DNA of 64,000 nt from Trifolium pratense (Eukaryota; Streptophyta; Magnoliopsida; Fabales; Fabaceae): the NCBI RefSeq assembly GCF_020283565.1, contig NC_060062.1, positions 19,812,127 to 19,876,126 of the forward strand, read 5' to 3'. A model generated the notes under the pieces. That model was not told where the DNA came from, made no database searches, and saw only the letters and a list, made by a program, of their open reading frames with translations. This document shows positions 22,710 through 39,437 of this stretch, in pieces (within the stretch, counting starts at the first letter, position 1; every line of letters starts with the position of its first letter). The position numbers were made by a program, and so were the translations under genes.

Positions 22710-23576
22710 TGTTAAGAGTTAGGATATAACCTAAGCATTAGTTTATAAATAGATGGAATTCTTACTTTACAAAACGATTTTATGAGTTAAGCCAACTCTC
22801 AAAATTTTAAGTTGGTATCAGAGCCTCGATCTCCAAGATCTGTTGGGTCACATGCTCTATTAGATTTTCGATATCGAACCACCCACCATTTATATTTGTT
22901 GGGGTTGATTGTCAAGTCTCACTTTGTCCACTCTTAAATAATGAAGGAGATTAAAAATTATCTATTGGAGAAGTCTCACATCGCTTAGTGTGGTGAAGCC
23001 GGGGGAGACCAAGACTCTATATATATTACCTAGGTTCTTCGTTTTTATTTTTTTTGTTTACAATGAGTTGGGAACCGAACCCAAGACCTATAGCGTACTA
23101 CTAAAATCCCTCACCACTAGACCAAACCTAGTGGCTTTAGGTTCTTTGTTTTTAGATGCACCACTTAGTAGCACTTTAAACTTACATTTGACTTAATTTA
23201 AATATTTGCTTTGGGAGAGTCTGATGGTATTGGGGTGAGAGTGAGAGAAGTCTATGTATTGTAAAACTTTTCGCATAGTAATAATTCCCTAGTAGTCAGT
23301 TTTGACAATGGTTGTGGTTTTTTCTCCGATTTTGGAGTTTCCACATTATAGTCTTGTGTTGTGATTGTATTTATTTTTCTTCTTCAACTCTGTTACTAAC
23401 AATATCCACGCACCAAGCCTATAGTACTGAGTGTGAGAGGCTGTGTTAAGAGTCCCGCATCGAATGCAAAATAGCCTAAACATAAATTTATAAGTAAAGA
23501 CAACCGTCACTTTACAAATCAGTTTGGTACGGTTGACTTAGATAAAACTCTTAAAACTAACTCCAAAAATTCTAAG
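22710..23576 (+). mobile_element. TRIM-like short-LTR retrotransposon
   Basis: TGTTAAGAGT begins both terminal repeats (22710 and 23444), each about 103-133 bases and diverged. Right after the first comes TGGTATCAGAGC (22813-22824), the primer binding site matching plant initiator methionine tRNA. The text before the second repeat resembles that before the 3' LTR of the TRIM at 47516-49276. No coding. It is decayed and contains a nested SINE. Confidence 0.6.
23048..23137 (-). mobile_element. Au-like SINE with about 17-base target duplication
   Basis: The minus strand reads TCTAGTGGTGAGGGA, then the B-box GGTCTTGGGTTCGGTTCCC, then TTGTAAACAAAAAAAA. TAGGTTCTTCGTTTTTA (23031-23047) recurs at 23138-23154 with one change. 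Nested in the TRIM-like element. Confidence 0.85.
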
Positions 23577-23864
23577 ACCAGTAAAGAAAACATTTTCCAC
23601 AAATAAAAATATAGATTACTATCACTAACTATGATACAGGATGAGATTAATCAAGTGTGCTAGGCTTGCCACCACCCTTTACAATGATGTTATTCGAAAA
23701 ATAGAGACTAAATGCGTCCTCGGCATAAAACTTGAGGTTGAATTGGGTAGGGTTAAGGAGGAATATCAAAGTTACAAATGTGACATACATAGATAGATTA
23801 ATATATAAGAATTACATGAATGAAAATATCTTGTACGAATCTAGCTAATCTTCCTTGAGTTTTA

Positions 23865-28768
<4,904 letters not shown>

Positions 28769-28875
28769 AGCACTCTGTACGAATTTGAGGTATGGTACGA
28801 GAAATAATGATGAAATATGATGAATGATTATACTATAAGGTTGAAGGTAATATGATATGTTTGTGTTGAGCTTGG

Positions 28876-28888
28876 TTTATATATATAG
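28876..28888 (-). promoter_or_regulatory. Probable TATA box of CYP707A copy 2
   Basis: The minus strand reads CTATATATATAAA about 110 bases upstream of the ATG at 28768. This is the same spacing as the TATA box of copy 1. Flanking promoter text of the two copies is otherwise not visibly alike. Confidence 0.6.
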
Positions 28889-29523
28889 TGGCAAGAGCTA
28901 TATACTATAGCATGGTAATTAATCAAATTTGTTCAACTAATAACTAAATAGCTGTAGCTTGTACTGTATGTGTTGAATTAAATGTGGTTCAGGATTAATT
29001 TTATTCAATGATTTTCTAGGTACCGTTGGTTTTGAACACATTTTAAGGTGGCATATATGCCAAATTATTATGTGAAATTAATTAGGTTAGAAAAGGACAA
29101 ATGAATGACGAAAGGTGATTTTGATAATGAATTATCTGGTCGGTAACCGGCATTAGTAGAGTTTTCTATGCCATTCTTTCCGCCTTCTCCAGCCAAACGG
29201 AAATTGATCACGAGAAATGGAGAAGGATAACATGCGGTTAATTAATTATTATTTATGAAGCACAATCACCTTTATGATTAGATGTGTAGCCGTGTCTCAC
29301 ACATGTTGTTGATGCTTGATACTCGTACGATAATATGATACATTTTGTTAGACAATTTAGATAGATGTTCAAATTATTTTTCCTTTATCGTGCATCAGTG
29401 TTCGAGACCTAGAAGACATTTATACAACAAGTGATAGATAACTGTACCATTTTTTCCTTCTTTTCTTTGTCTCTATTCTTTCTAGACATATCTATTGTGA
29501 TTAAAGATATGTAACAGAACTCT
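28889..29523. other. Upstream region of CYP707A copy 2, nothing else seen
   Basis: No frame or repeat was recognised. It probably includes the copy's distal promoter. Confidence 0.4.
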
Positions 29524-29775
29524 GTTTGGGAATATCAAAAAGTTAAAAGTTCTCTTTGGTAACAATTTTAAAAAATGGCTTATAGCTTATTTTACTAGCT
29601 TATAGCTTATTTTTCAAACACTATTTCAAGTAGTTTATGAGCTTATAGCTTATAGCTTATCATCATTTCTTTCAATTTTACCCCTATTATCTTCCTTGAA
29701 AAAATCAAATATTAATTAAACATATCTTTTTTATGTCATTTCATACTTATAAGTTAATTCAACCACTAATGTTTT
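29524..29775. mobile_element. Truncated MITE, relative of 9675-10031
   Basis: Shares GTTCT.TTTG.TAACA, GCTTATAGCTTAT and CTTGAAAAAA.TCAAATATTAATTA words in the same order with 9692-9940. The right end is missing. Confidence 0.65.
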
Positions 29776-30399
29776 AAGATTTTCGATGGAGGTATATTGA
29801 TGTCTAATCTCTTAATGGTCTTAGATCATTGACCTATTGTTGCTCTCAATGCTCTTCTGATCTTTCCAACAAGTAGTATTAGAGACGGTTCTATTATTCG
29901 TAATAATGACGGTGTGTAATTATAGGATGTGTACCTAATCCCTTAAAGTTAAGTTGTGACTTGTGGAGATGTGCAATCTGATCTCTTGGTGGCCCTGGAT
30001 CATTGACTATTGAAAGCCTTCCTGTTAGTGCAGTCAAGAGGCATGTTCTATTAGTATTAACAACAATATAAGTATAAGATATGTACCCAATACTTTAAAG
30101 TTTTTTGTGCGATGTGGTGTTCAGTCTATTGATGGTTCTAGATTATTTGGCTTATTGTTTCTCTAGTCACTTCACCAATCTCCCCAACATGACATGATTT
30201 TTTTCCCTATGAGTAAGCATCAACCTAAAACACATATTAAGGGTTAATTGCACTTTTACACTTTGCAATTTTGAAGAGTTTTGGTTTTCCCCCTTATAAA
30301 TTTTTCTTTTGCGATGCCATTTTTATAATTTAGTATTCCTTATTTTTAGTCCCTCGTCGAACTTAGTGACATTTTATAGGGGGAAATAAAAAAAAAATA
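29776..30399. other. Intergenic, no gene seen
   Basis: It contains weak repeated phrases (ATTGA..ATTGTT, GTGTGTAATTATAGGATGTGTACC / ATAAGTATAAGATATGTACCC) at about 29900 and 30065, suggesting an old duplication. No coding potential. Confidence 0.35.
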
Positions 30400-31000
30400 C
30401 AAGAGGAAAAACCAAAATTTGTCCAAATAGCACCCGGTAAAAGTGCTATTAACACTATAATTAATTCCATATTGATGTCATATGTGGCATTTACAACTTA
30501 GGGAAAATATTCTCCTTAAGAAATACTTAGGGGAGAGCATTATTTTTTGTATCGAATTATGTTTCCTTGAGACACATCAATTGATAATGATACTTCCTAA
30601 CAAGTTTTTGGTCGAGTCTCAACAAAGAACCACATTTTATGATCATATAATTTCAAAATTGTTGAGGAGTTCGGAGGAGTTACTTCAGGAGAAACCACTC
30701 TTACAAGAGGAAAAACCAAAATTTGTTCAAATATAGGAAGGGTTAAAAGTGCTATTAACCTTATATTAGTTCTATATTGACATCATACGTGACATTTACA
30801 ACTTAGGAAGAATATTCACCTAAAAAATACTTAGGGGATAACATTATCTTTTCTATTAAATTATGTTTCTTTGAGACACGTCAATTGATAATGAAGTTTT
30901 CTAACAAGTTTTTGACTGATCAGTCTCAACAAAAAACAACATTTTATGGTCAACTAATGTGAAAATTGTTGGAGAGTTCGAGAGAAACCGCTCACATTTA
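30400..31000. repeat. Tandem duplication, about 304-base unit
   Basis: Copies start CAAGAGGAAAAACCAAAATTTG at about 30400 and 30704. They share GACATTTACAACTTAGG, AATACTTAGGGGA and ATTGATAATGA in order. Divergence is moderate. Not coding; an open frame across the first copy is incidental. Confidence 0.85.
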
Positions 31001-31033
31001 TAGAATATGGAAACTCACACTTGGGACATGGAC

Positions 31034-31265
31034 AGGGGCGGACCCACGTGTAGTTTAGGTGAACCTCATCGCAGAAAGAAATTACTTCCTCCGTTCCTTT
31101 TTAAGTGTTGTTTTGAAGAATTGTTTTGTTCTTATTTAACTGTCGTTTTGGTAGTTTAAAGTTACAATTTGTCAATTATGCCATTATTCTCTCAATAATT
31201 CATACTTCACATTTTTCATAAATTTAATTCCTTCTTTCTCAATAACTACATTCCTTTTTTCAAAT
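31034..31265. mobile_element. Decayed hAT end followed by half of a Stowaway-like element
   Basis: CAGGGGCGGACCCACGTG at 31035 looks like a plant hAT terminus. From 31084, TACTTCCTCCGTTCCTTTTTAAG is a Stowaway-type end, and its interior is the reverse complement of about 40180-40345. Each of the two loci has only one clear terminus. Confidence 0.5.
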
Positions 31266-32277
31266 GTGAGTGGCGGTCTCACATGATTATGAATGAGAAG
31301 AATGTTGGATTTATAATAGAGATAACTCATTAACCTAATGTCTTAAGATTTTCGGTGAAGATGTGGTGTATCCCTCATTATTTCTCCCGAACTCTCCTGG
31401 ACTCCCCAAACAAAGCCTGTTATTCGGCTTGGTGAGGGAGCGACAATGACTTCTGATATTGAATCAACTATATGAGAAGAATGTTGAATTTATACGAAAT
31501 GTGATCCATTAATCTAATATTTTAATATTTTGAATGGAGATGAGACGTTTCTCTTTCTTATAGTCATAAAGCATTGACCCTATTATTTCTCCTAAGCTCC
31601 CCGAATTCATCCAACGAAAAACTTTTCTTTCATGTGACATCTCTCTAAGAAAGAACCATCATTGTTGAAAAGAAAGAAAAAAAACTCTTTATTCGTATGG
31701 TGAAACAAAAGGATGTGGTATATGTAAGGAATAATATAATATATAGTGATTAATGGTGACCTCGTGTTGTTCTAGTTATTAGGTACCATTCCTTTATGTG
31801 TTGGAATGTTTCATTATATTGATTTGTCAATTTTCCTGCAGGTCACTAAGAAAAAAAAGTAATGGAACAAGATAAATTCAATGATAAATATCATCCAACG
31901 TACCGTACTAAAAGTGAAGAAAAATGGGAGCCCAATAAATCATCTTTCAAAAAAAGATTTAGTAAATAATAAAATGTCAGTACTTATCCAACTATAATAC
32001 AGGCTACAGCAATATTCTTCCTCCACGCCTGCAATAGCTGAGCTAGCTATAGGCCACGAACCACATCCAAAGAGGCAAAAATGAATCTTGTTTGTTTTTG
32101 ATATGGGAAGATATTGCAAATGATTTATGCCAAAACATGCAATACGGTTCTGCCTCATCTTTATTCTTTAAAATTCAGAATATATATGATCGATTCCTTG
32201 TTTGGATGACATGACACTTTTACGGGTTGAAAATGGATTATCACATATTGCAACAGAATAACTCACAAATAACTTTT
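31266..32277. other. Intergenic, no gene recognised
   Basis: No supported frame. Two phrases (GAATGTTG.ATTTATA, CATTAA.CTAAT.TTTTAA.ATTTT) recur at about 31300 and 31470, suggesting a decayed 165-base duplication. Confidence 0.35.
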
Positions 32278-33043
32278 TATATTGACTCCAAGAGTAACTT
32301 TAAAGAGTTACTCCACCTCCCCACTCTTGATTTTGTTTAAATCTAAAGGACTAAAATTAATTCTCATTAATAATGATGAACTTCATCTTCCCCAATTATT
32401 TCTCATCACATTTATGAATTTTTTTTTTTTGACAGTTTTATAGTTTCCTTTTATTATACTCAATATTCATTCTTTCCTTAATTATATTTTTTATACCACA
32501 ATTAATAATTATTAAAATAAGAAAAGAAGAAGTAATATCCACATATTCTTTCGAATCTCATGTGCATTGTGCAAGAATGATTTCTTAACCATGAAAGCAA
32601 AAAGAATGTGTCAAGTGACAATATTACATCTCTCTATGAATAACAAGTTGAATTTGTTGATTTTTTTAACAAGATTGAATTTGTTGATGATTTTATATAG
32701 GGACATGTAAACATTATCAAGAATGTCAAGTGTCATTCCTTAAGATTAATGGTAATCTTATATATGCTAAACCTAATCCTAAAGAAGAATATGTCAAGAA
32801 CCTTTCTCTTCTACTTCCTGACGATTTTGATCTAGGGACCTATGTTGTTCCTTAATTAATAGAATAAAAGAAAAGGAAAGTATTAATTTTGACAAAGAGG
32901 GAATAATAATGTTGTGAAGAATAATTAGGGAAGATGAGGTCTATGATTATTATTGAGAATTAAATTTAGTCCATTAGATCTAAACAAAATCAAGGGTGGG
33001 GATGTGGAGTAACTCTTTAAAGTTACTCTTGGAGTCAATATAA
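32278..33043. mobile_element. Inverted-repeat element with about 150-base arms
   Basis: Left arm starts TTATATTGACTCCAAGAGTA and right arm ends with the complement. Arms match for about 150 bases with few differences, including CCACTCTTGATTTTGTTTA. The centre is AT-rich and non-coding. No target duplication was resolved. Mutator- or fold-back-type MITE is likely. Confidence 0.8.
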
Positions 33044-33590
33044 CCCTCCTCCTTTTTATATTATATTTAAACTCAAAATTTTAATTATATGTTATTCAAC
33101 TTCTACTCTTTTATCTAATATGAAACTTTTGAGTCATACTAGAATCAATCCTATGTAGGAACTGCATACTAAATTTAATTGTTTTCACACCTATTGCACC
33201 GTGCAGCGGTAATGGGATATAAATCTCACATATATCTTTTTTAATAAAACTTCATCGGCATGTTCGCTTTCTCATCCTTCTTATGAATCAGAAAGTACTT
33301 AGATATTAGTGAGGGTAGAAGGAATTGAATGTCACTATAACAAGACTAAGCACACGATCTGGCGTCTGCCTTAGTAGTCTTAAATAGGGCGTGCATGCCT
33401 GCCTATTTTTAGTAGGTGATTCACTACTGAAGAGAATCAAAGGCGGGATCAAGAAAAAAGGGAGTACTATGAGCCCTCTGCCCCATGCATCTAACCATCT
33501 CGCATGGTTCACCATACACCTTGAGAGGTGCATGTTGCTAAAACACTCATTTTAAAAAATAAGTGGGTGTGAGTTAGCAACTCCTGTAAC
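33044..33590. other. Intergenic; short hairpin at 33532-33582
   Basis: GTTGCTAAAACACTCATTTT and TAAGTGGGTGTGAGTTAGCAAC form an imperfect hairpin directly before the hAT insertion. The same string, inverted, is partly found near 34720-34745. The segment 33300-33530 is less AT-rich but carries no recognised frame. Confidence 0.4.
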
Positions 33591-34282
33591 CAGGGGCGGA
33601 GCCCTTCATGGGCTGGACAGGGCCATGGCCCGCCCCAGAATTTTTAATTTTTTTTCATAGGTATACTATATAGCGGCGGTTATAAATCCCCGCTAAATAG
33701 TATGTAGTTTGTTGTATTTTGTTTTGTGGGGGTTTCAAGGTTACAGTTTGCGGGGGTTTAAAACCCCCGCTAGTGTTACGTCCAAAAATTCAAATGATTC
33801 AAATATACTTTTTAATTTAATTTTTTAAGCATCCCTTCTAATGTTTTATTGTTTAATAATTTATAGATGTCTTAAAATGTGTTATTTATTTTGTTGAAGT
33901 ATTCAAGTATATTTGTTTGGAGAAAAAAGTACTCAAATTTTTATTTAAAATAGAGTTTGTGCATAAAAATTCATGTTTGATCAATCTTTTGTTAAAAAAA
34001 TTTAAATTTTTGTTAGAGAGATGCATATAATATTATAAACATAAATACAAAAACTAATTAAAAAGTATGAAGTTTACACATTTGACATAAAATATATTTC
34101 ATAATATATTTTTAAAATTTATTTAATAAACATGTTAATGGTCCACCTTTTGACTATTTTTGAGATATCCATACTAGACAGACTCTCAATATGATATGTC
34201 TTTTTTTTTAGTAATTTTTTTTGCATATTCGATTTATATATGTAGCGGCCCGCCCCAATTTTTCGGGCTAGCTCCGCCACTG
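33591..34282. mobile_element. Non-autonomous hAT element, 692 bases
   Basis: CCTGTAAC flanks both ends exactly (33583-33590, 34283-34290), the 8-base hAT duplication. Ends CAGGGGCGGAGC and the complement CAGTGGCGGAGC form the inverted repeat. Subterminal GGCCCGCCCCA is found near both ends. AT-rich centre without transposase. Confidence 0.93.
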
Positions 34283-34290
34283 CCTGTAAC

Positions 34291-34755
34291 ATTTGCTAGA
34301 ATACACCTGTTCTGGGCCGAGCATAGATGCTCGAGCAATGGAGGACGTCGAACGATAATGTCCCGAGCTACCCAATCACGAAGAGCCCGCAAGTCCTGCT
34401 CGACTCACCAACGGTCTGATACTCTCACGTATCGTAACGGTCGTAAACCGGAATGATGAGCATTTACTGTACATCAAGACCTCCAAGCCGTTTTCCGGCA
34501 GCCACTTGATGGCCATTAATGTCATCAAGGGTCTTGGCCCATCGCTGAGGGCTATATAAACACAACTCCTTGTCATTTGTAAGCATAGAAAGCCTTCACT
34601 TCACCTCACTGACTTGAGCATCGGAGTGTCTGTAGGTACACAACCCCCCTCCACTTCAACAGGGGCTTGTCAACACCGGCACGGTCGCACTTCTGATCCG
34701 GTAAGATCAACACCCATCTTAAAAATAGGAGGTGTTCATTAGCATCCTACATGGA
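34291..34755 (+). mobile_element. LTR-like fragment interrupted by the hAT element
   Basis: This stretch is much richer in G+C than its flanks. It has a core-promoter-like GGGCTATATAAACACAAC at 34550-34567, then TGACTTGAGCATCGGAGTGT. That order is common in LTRs of plant Ty3/gypsy elements. It may extend left past the hAT insertion to about 33530. No partner LTR, primer binding site or pol frame was found, so solo LTR or LTR fragment. Confidence 0.45.
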
Positions 34756-35123
34756 CCAAAAAGCCATTTTTAATTTTATACTTTACTCACAATTAGCTAA
34801 ACTTAAGCCCTTTGATGTAATTTCCTCCATTCCTTTCGGACTTTCTCTCTCTGTGTCTCATTTTTCTTAAAAAACATAAAAAACAAAAAAACTAACTTGT
34901 CTCCATTAATGACCCTCTCTGTAGAAAAAACTGAAGGGATTAAAAATAAAAGCACTTTGTCATCGCTTAAATCCTTGTTAAAATGAATGAATAATGACTA
35001 AGATATATCTTCGATTCAATCTCCAGTCCAATTTTAAAAATATTGTACCATCGGATTTCTTTGCTACACCAAATATTTTATGTATACTACTTTATATTTA
35101 GTAGTATATAAGTGGAAGCTAAT

Positions 35124-35265
35124 GATTATTTTTTTTGTCAAGAAGCATGATGCTTAGAAATTCATCTCTTAATATAAATAAGTGGATGATTTGGGGTTCA
35201 AACTCAGACTCTATATATAAAATGCAATATCTCTACCAATTAAACTATACTCACAAGGATAGGAT
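35124..35265 (-). mobile_element. tRNA-derived SINE, diverged copy
   Basis: Same layout as 25162-25302 on the minus strand: A-box-like TATAGTTTAATTGGTAGAGAT, B-box-like GAGTTTGAACCCC, and poly(A) as a T-run at 35130-35137. More diverged than the 25 kb copy. Confidence 0.7.
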
Positions 35266-35316
35266 AAAATACATATTAGTACGTGATTTGGATTATCTCT
35301 GGTACAATCTCTCATA

Positions 35317-35699
35317 CTCCCTCCGTTTTCGTATAAGTGTTCAGTTCTATCATATTTAGCGTTTTTAATAAACTGTTCAGTTTGTGTTTTAAGGATATGA
35401 TTTGTCAATTATACCCTTTTGTCAATTATTGTTATCTTTTTCAATATATTTTTCTAATATATATTTGAAAAACTAAATTTTTTTTTTTTTTAAAAAAAAA
35501 AAGAAAGTTTGTTCATTTTTTTTACATAGGAAAATTTGTTGCTTCTTTGTTATATTCAGATTTAAACAGAGTTTGTTGTCTATAATAATGATTCATTGAA
35601 GATTTAGATGGGGATATAATAGAAAGATAAGGTGCAAAATTCACTTTCTTAATTTGGTGTTATCATTTTAACTTGACACTTATACGAAAACGGAGGGAG
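35317..35699. mobile_element. Stowaway MITE with perfect 24-base ends
   Basis: Begins CTCCCTCCGTTTTCGTATAA and ends with its exact complement over 24 bases. TA on both sides (35315-35316, 35700-35701). Length 383 bases, AT-rich, non-coding. Perfect ends point to a recent or strongly conserved copy. Confidence 0.95.
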
Positions 35700-35701
35700 T
35701 A

Positions 35702-36386
35702 TAATATTGTATCTTGATCTCAACTATTCATATTCGCTTTCTATTCTGGTCTTTTATACTTTGTGGATCAATTCATTCTTAAATTAAGAAAAGGAAAGAA
35801 GGTGTAACAAAAAAATATTAAAGAAGCTTCAATTCCTACAATTGTCAAATCCTTCTTCGGATTTTCTCCGTTAAATTTAGATAAAATAGCATTTCCTACT
35901 TTTGACTTAAATATTTGCCATTTATATCCCCATGCATGTGAGTAGTAACCGTGCTTATCCCAAATCCGTATATTTAACTTTAATATAATGGATTTTGTCA
36001 ACAAAAAAAAAAATTAATATATATAATGGATAGGAGAGGTAGAGTTCTTTGATTATATTTGAAAATCAAATAAGACGGAAGGAGGATGAAAAAGGGAAAA
36101 TGATGATCGAACAAAATATAGTGAATTATATTGCTAAAGAAAAAAAAGGGAATAAAACAGAAAAGGGGGGTGCTCCAAATATATGGATCATTATTATTTT
36201 CAGTAAAGAAGACAAACAAAATCTTAAAGTAGCAAATGATGTATATTGTGTATATATTCCATTTTTGGATACATGCGGCGAATGGCAGAGTTGACATTGC
36301 ATAATGCCATTATCCGTGCGTGGTGAATAGTGAGTCATTCAATATACCTTGAAGCATTCTTATATAGAGAGGCAAACAGTTCAAAC
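35702..36386. other. Intergenic, no gene seen
   Basis: Several overlapping open frames on both strands (35768-36338) are low-complexity and not recognised. No repeat boundary found. Confidence 0.4.
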
Positions 36387-36398
36387 TTCAAAGAGCAG

Positions 36399-37061
36399 GT
36401 TTGGATAAACTCACTTATTTATAGTTTGGGTGGGTTGTGGGTTACCCAAATTTTAATATTTATTATTTTTTTAATATTAAATGACTAAATGACGAATCAA
36501 CATATTTTTTTATAAAAATAACTCAACTTTTTTATTTTTTCACTACATTTTTAGCATCATAAAATGATAATATCATCACCATATTTATTTTTTTCATAAA
36601 AATAACCTTTTCTCACTATTTTCAAATAATAATATTTTTTAGCACCACTACTTTTAAATGACAAAAAGAAGTCCAAAAGTGGAGACTCGGAGGAGATGAT
36701 GCGAGAATGCATTAAATCTGTGATGTACGGAAAAGTAATACGTTTGTCGTGTGAAATAAATATGCATATACAACTTATTTTGGAAATTGTAGTATTGAAC
36801 TTGTGCCTTTTCTTTTTTAATGAAGAAAAATATTTTATATTTATATGAAGAAAATTTTAAAAAATCATAGCACTGCAGATTCAATGGGTCAATGGATTTT
36901 TTGAGTTTGGGTTGGATTTTGCCCGGCACCCGATTTTTTCATGGATTTTTCATTTTAAAATTCACATCCACCCAATGACCCGACACAACCCACTTTTTTG
37001 GATTGGATTGGGTGGGTTTGACCGAATCGACTGAGTTTGCCCAACCCATGTACACCCCTAG
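36399..37061. mobile_element. Mutator-like MITE, relative of 27118-27832
   Basis: TTCAAAGAGCAG flanks it at 36387-36398 and 37062-37073, a 12-base match that includes a 9-base duplication. The right end CCCAACCCATGTACACCCCTAG is the family end. The left end is worn but keeps the GGTTTGGAT / GGGTGGGTTGTGGG pattern. Confidence 0.75.
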
Positions 37062-37073
37062 TTCAAAGAGCAG

Positions 37074-38417
37074 GGTCAACCTAACATATTTTGCAGTCTA
37101 AAGTAAGTTGTTAGATGAGGCCTTTTTAAATTAATAATAATGTTTTGTGAAAAAATAAATTAATAATTACATTTTATAATTTTTTTTTTTTTGAAAAAAT
37201 AGATGTACTGACATTGTAAAATAATTTTATATTAATAGTCAGCATTTTGTATTTTACTAGATCACATGGATATTTTAGAAATAGTTGTATAACATGGCAC
37301 ATTGATGATTTTTTTATTGGATTAGACTGTAAAATTATTTTACATTGTCGGTGCATGTCCATTAAATTCTTTTTTTTTTATGATAAAAGAATTTGAATTA
37401 GGATATGGTGTCTCACTATAAGAAAGAAACCTCTCGAAAGAACACCTACAAAATATTTATCTTTACCTTTTTTCAAAGAAATTGGTGGAACCTCTCGAAT
37501 TTAAAACCTATCTTTTTACTACTAGATTAAGTCCTTGGAGTTAAATTTTTGTATTATCTATACACAATTTAATTAAAGAGTAAAATTACTTAATTAATAA
37601 ATTTAACACTTGATAATATACATAAAGATAATACATTAATTTTTCTTTTACTTAGAAAATATATTAATCACTTCATAAAACAAATATTTGCATTGTCTGT
37701 TTGGATTGAACCCACGACCTACTGAAGCAATAGAACAAAAATTATCGTTCGGCCGTGCTGCAAAACCTAATATTGTTTTCTTACACACGTTAATATATAG
37801 AAATATTGGGCCTAACTAGCCTAAGTGGCTTTAGGGTTGGGACGACCGTGTCAAAGAGGAGGATAACGTGTTCTAGTCTAAGCCAAGAAAAATAATATTT
37901 ATCTCACTTCAAAGATGTGGTTCAAACTTCGACCTCCATATTTAAGACATATTTTTTTCATCATTAGATCAAATTTTTGGGGTTGATTACAAATTTTTTT
38001 AATGTGTGAAGTCTGATTTGGGTGACCTTTAATATAATTTAGAAAAAGATTACTTATTAGCTTTGTTAATTATTCTACATGTAAAGACTTCGTTACTCTC
38101 TCCGTATTAAAATATAAGAAGAAAAAAATTATTTTATTTTATCAAATTATAAGAGAAAAAATTAAAGATTTTAAAATTTTTTTTTTGTTTACTCTCATAA
38201 AATTAAATACAACTACATTTAATTTACTATCTCATTTATCTTTTCTACAACCAATAACCAATAAAATTATTTTTACATCTTTCCATAAAACGTATTTCAA
38301 TGAAAGCACACAAAAACATACTTTAAATTATTATGTTTTAGTTTTTCTTAATAAGTACTCCTATGATATTTTACGGTTGCCAAATTTTTATAAGGTTCAT
38401 TAGTTAAAGTGCAAATT
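37074..38417. other. Intergenic, no gene recognised
   Basis: It contains one inverted pair (TAAAATAATTTTA...TAAAATTATTTTACATTGT, about 37216-37345) that may be a small MITE. A Stowaway-like left end (CTCTCTCCGTATTAAAATATAAG) lies at 38097. A tRNA-like phrase at 37690-37770 (GGATTGAACCCACGACC) may be SINE residue. No coding. Confidence 0.4.
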
Positions 38418-38537
38418 GAGTCCGCACTCTAAGTAGCTAACTGTGTTTTAGTTCGCATTTGAAGTAACAAACTGCTTTTGAGTTCGCACTGCAAGTAGCA
38501 AATTGCGTTTGAGTTCGCACTCTAAATAGTAAACTGT
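38418..38537. repeat. Short tandem repeat, 31-base unit, four copies
   Basis: Units begin near 38420, 38451, 38482 and 38513 with GTTCGCACT or a variant, followed by CTAAGTAGCAAACTG. Spacing is 31 bases each. Composition is richer in G+C than the flanks. Confidence 0.85.
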
Positions 38538-39174
38538 CTTTTTTAATAATATCAACATGTAGGGTGCAAATTGAGTTTGCTACCTAGATAATAAGGGGTA
38601 GTATGACATTTAAGGGAGCGTGTGAGAAACCTTAGGAGCACTAGCGCGAAAAGAAAAACTCTTAAAGTGCACCCGTGAGTCATTACTAGGGTGGCAATTT
38701 GATCCACCATCATTCAATCCATTCATTAAATAAAAATTTAGATGGTGGATTGAATTGAACCCATCCATCTTAATTTAAAGATCCAATGTATCACCTCATA
38801 TATCATTACAAATTCATTGGATAAAATAAAAATATTCTTTTTACAAAATATATTTTAAATAAATATAATAGGAAAAAATAAATATTTAAATTATTTTATA
38901 TCTATACTTATATATAAAGAGGATACAAAAGTTTTGGTGTTGACTTTTTATAATACCAAAAATACCCTTGATTTTTTTTAGTAGCAACAAAAATCTTTTA
39001 TTAACAAACTCACCATAACATAAGGCTTATCTTTTTTTTTGGACATGAGTTAGACACAGGCAGACGCGGAACGCGCCTGTCTGGCCCGCTAGTTTATAAA
39101 TAAAAAACTGAAATTTTAAGTTAGCAAATACTATGTGGCATGTATGGTTCTGATGCAACAAATAGAATAGAGTT

Positions 39175-39372
39175 CAACGATAAGTTTTAAGCTATGAAGC
39201 ACGGACATAGACACAGACACGACACGGACACTAACACGTCGACACCGATAAAAATTTGGAAAAATGACATAATTTAGTGTAATCATAAGTGTCAGTGTCG
39301 ATGTCGGATACGAACACCGACACGTGTCCAACACGAACACGCCTAATCTGAGAAGTATCGGTGCTTCCTAGG
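39175..39372. mobile_element. MITE of the AAGCACGGAC family
   Basis: Left TATGAAGCACGGACATAGAC and right CGGTGCTTCCTA are inverted. The centre is TGACATAATTTAGTGTAATC. Rich in GACAC / GTGTC words. Sister copies are in CYP707A copy 2 intron 1 and nitrite reductase intron 1. Confidence 0.8.
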
Positions 39373-39437
39373 TTTTAAGTTAGTTTGATTTGATTTGATA
39401 CATCCATACTAATTGCTCAACACCATCAAAGCACTTG

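Noticed and set aside
36049..36294. Lys-rich 81-residue plus-strand frame
   Set aside because: Low complexity, overlapped by equal frames on the other strand, no family resemblance.
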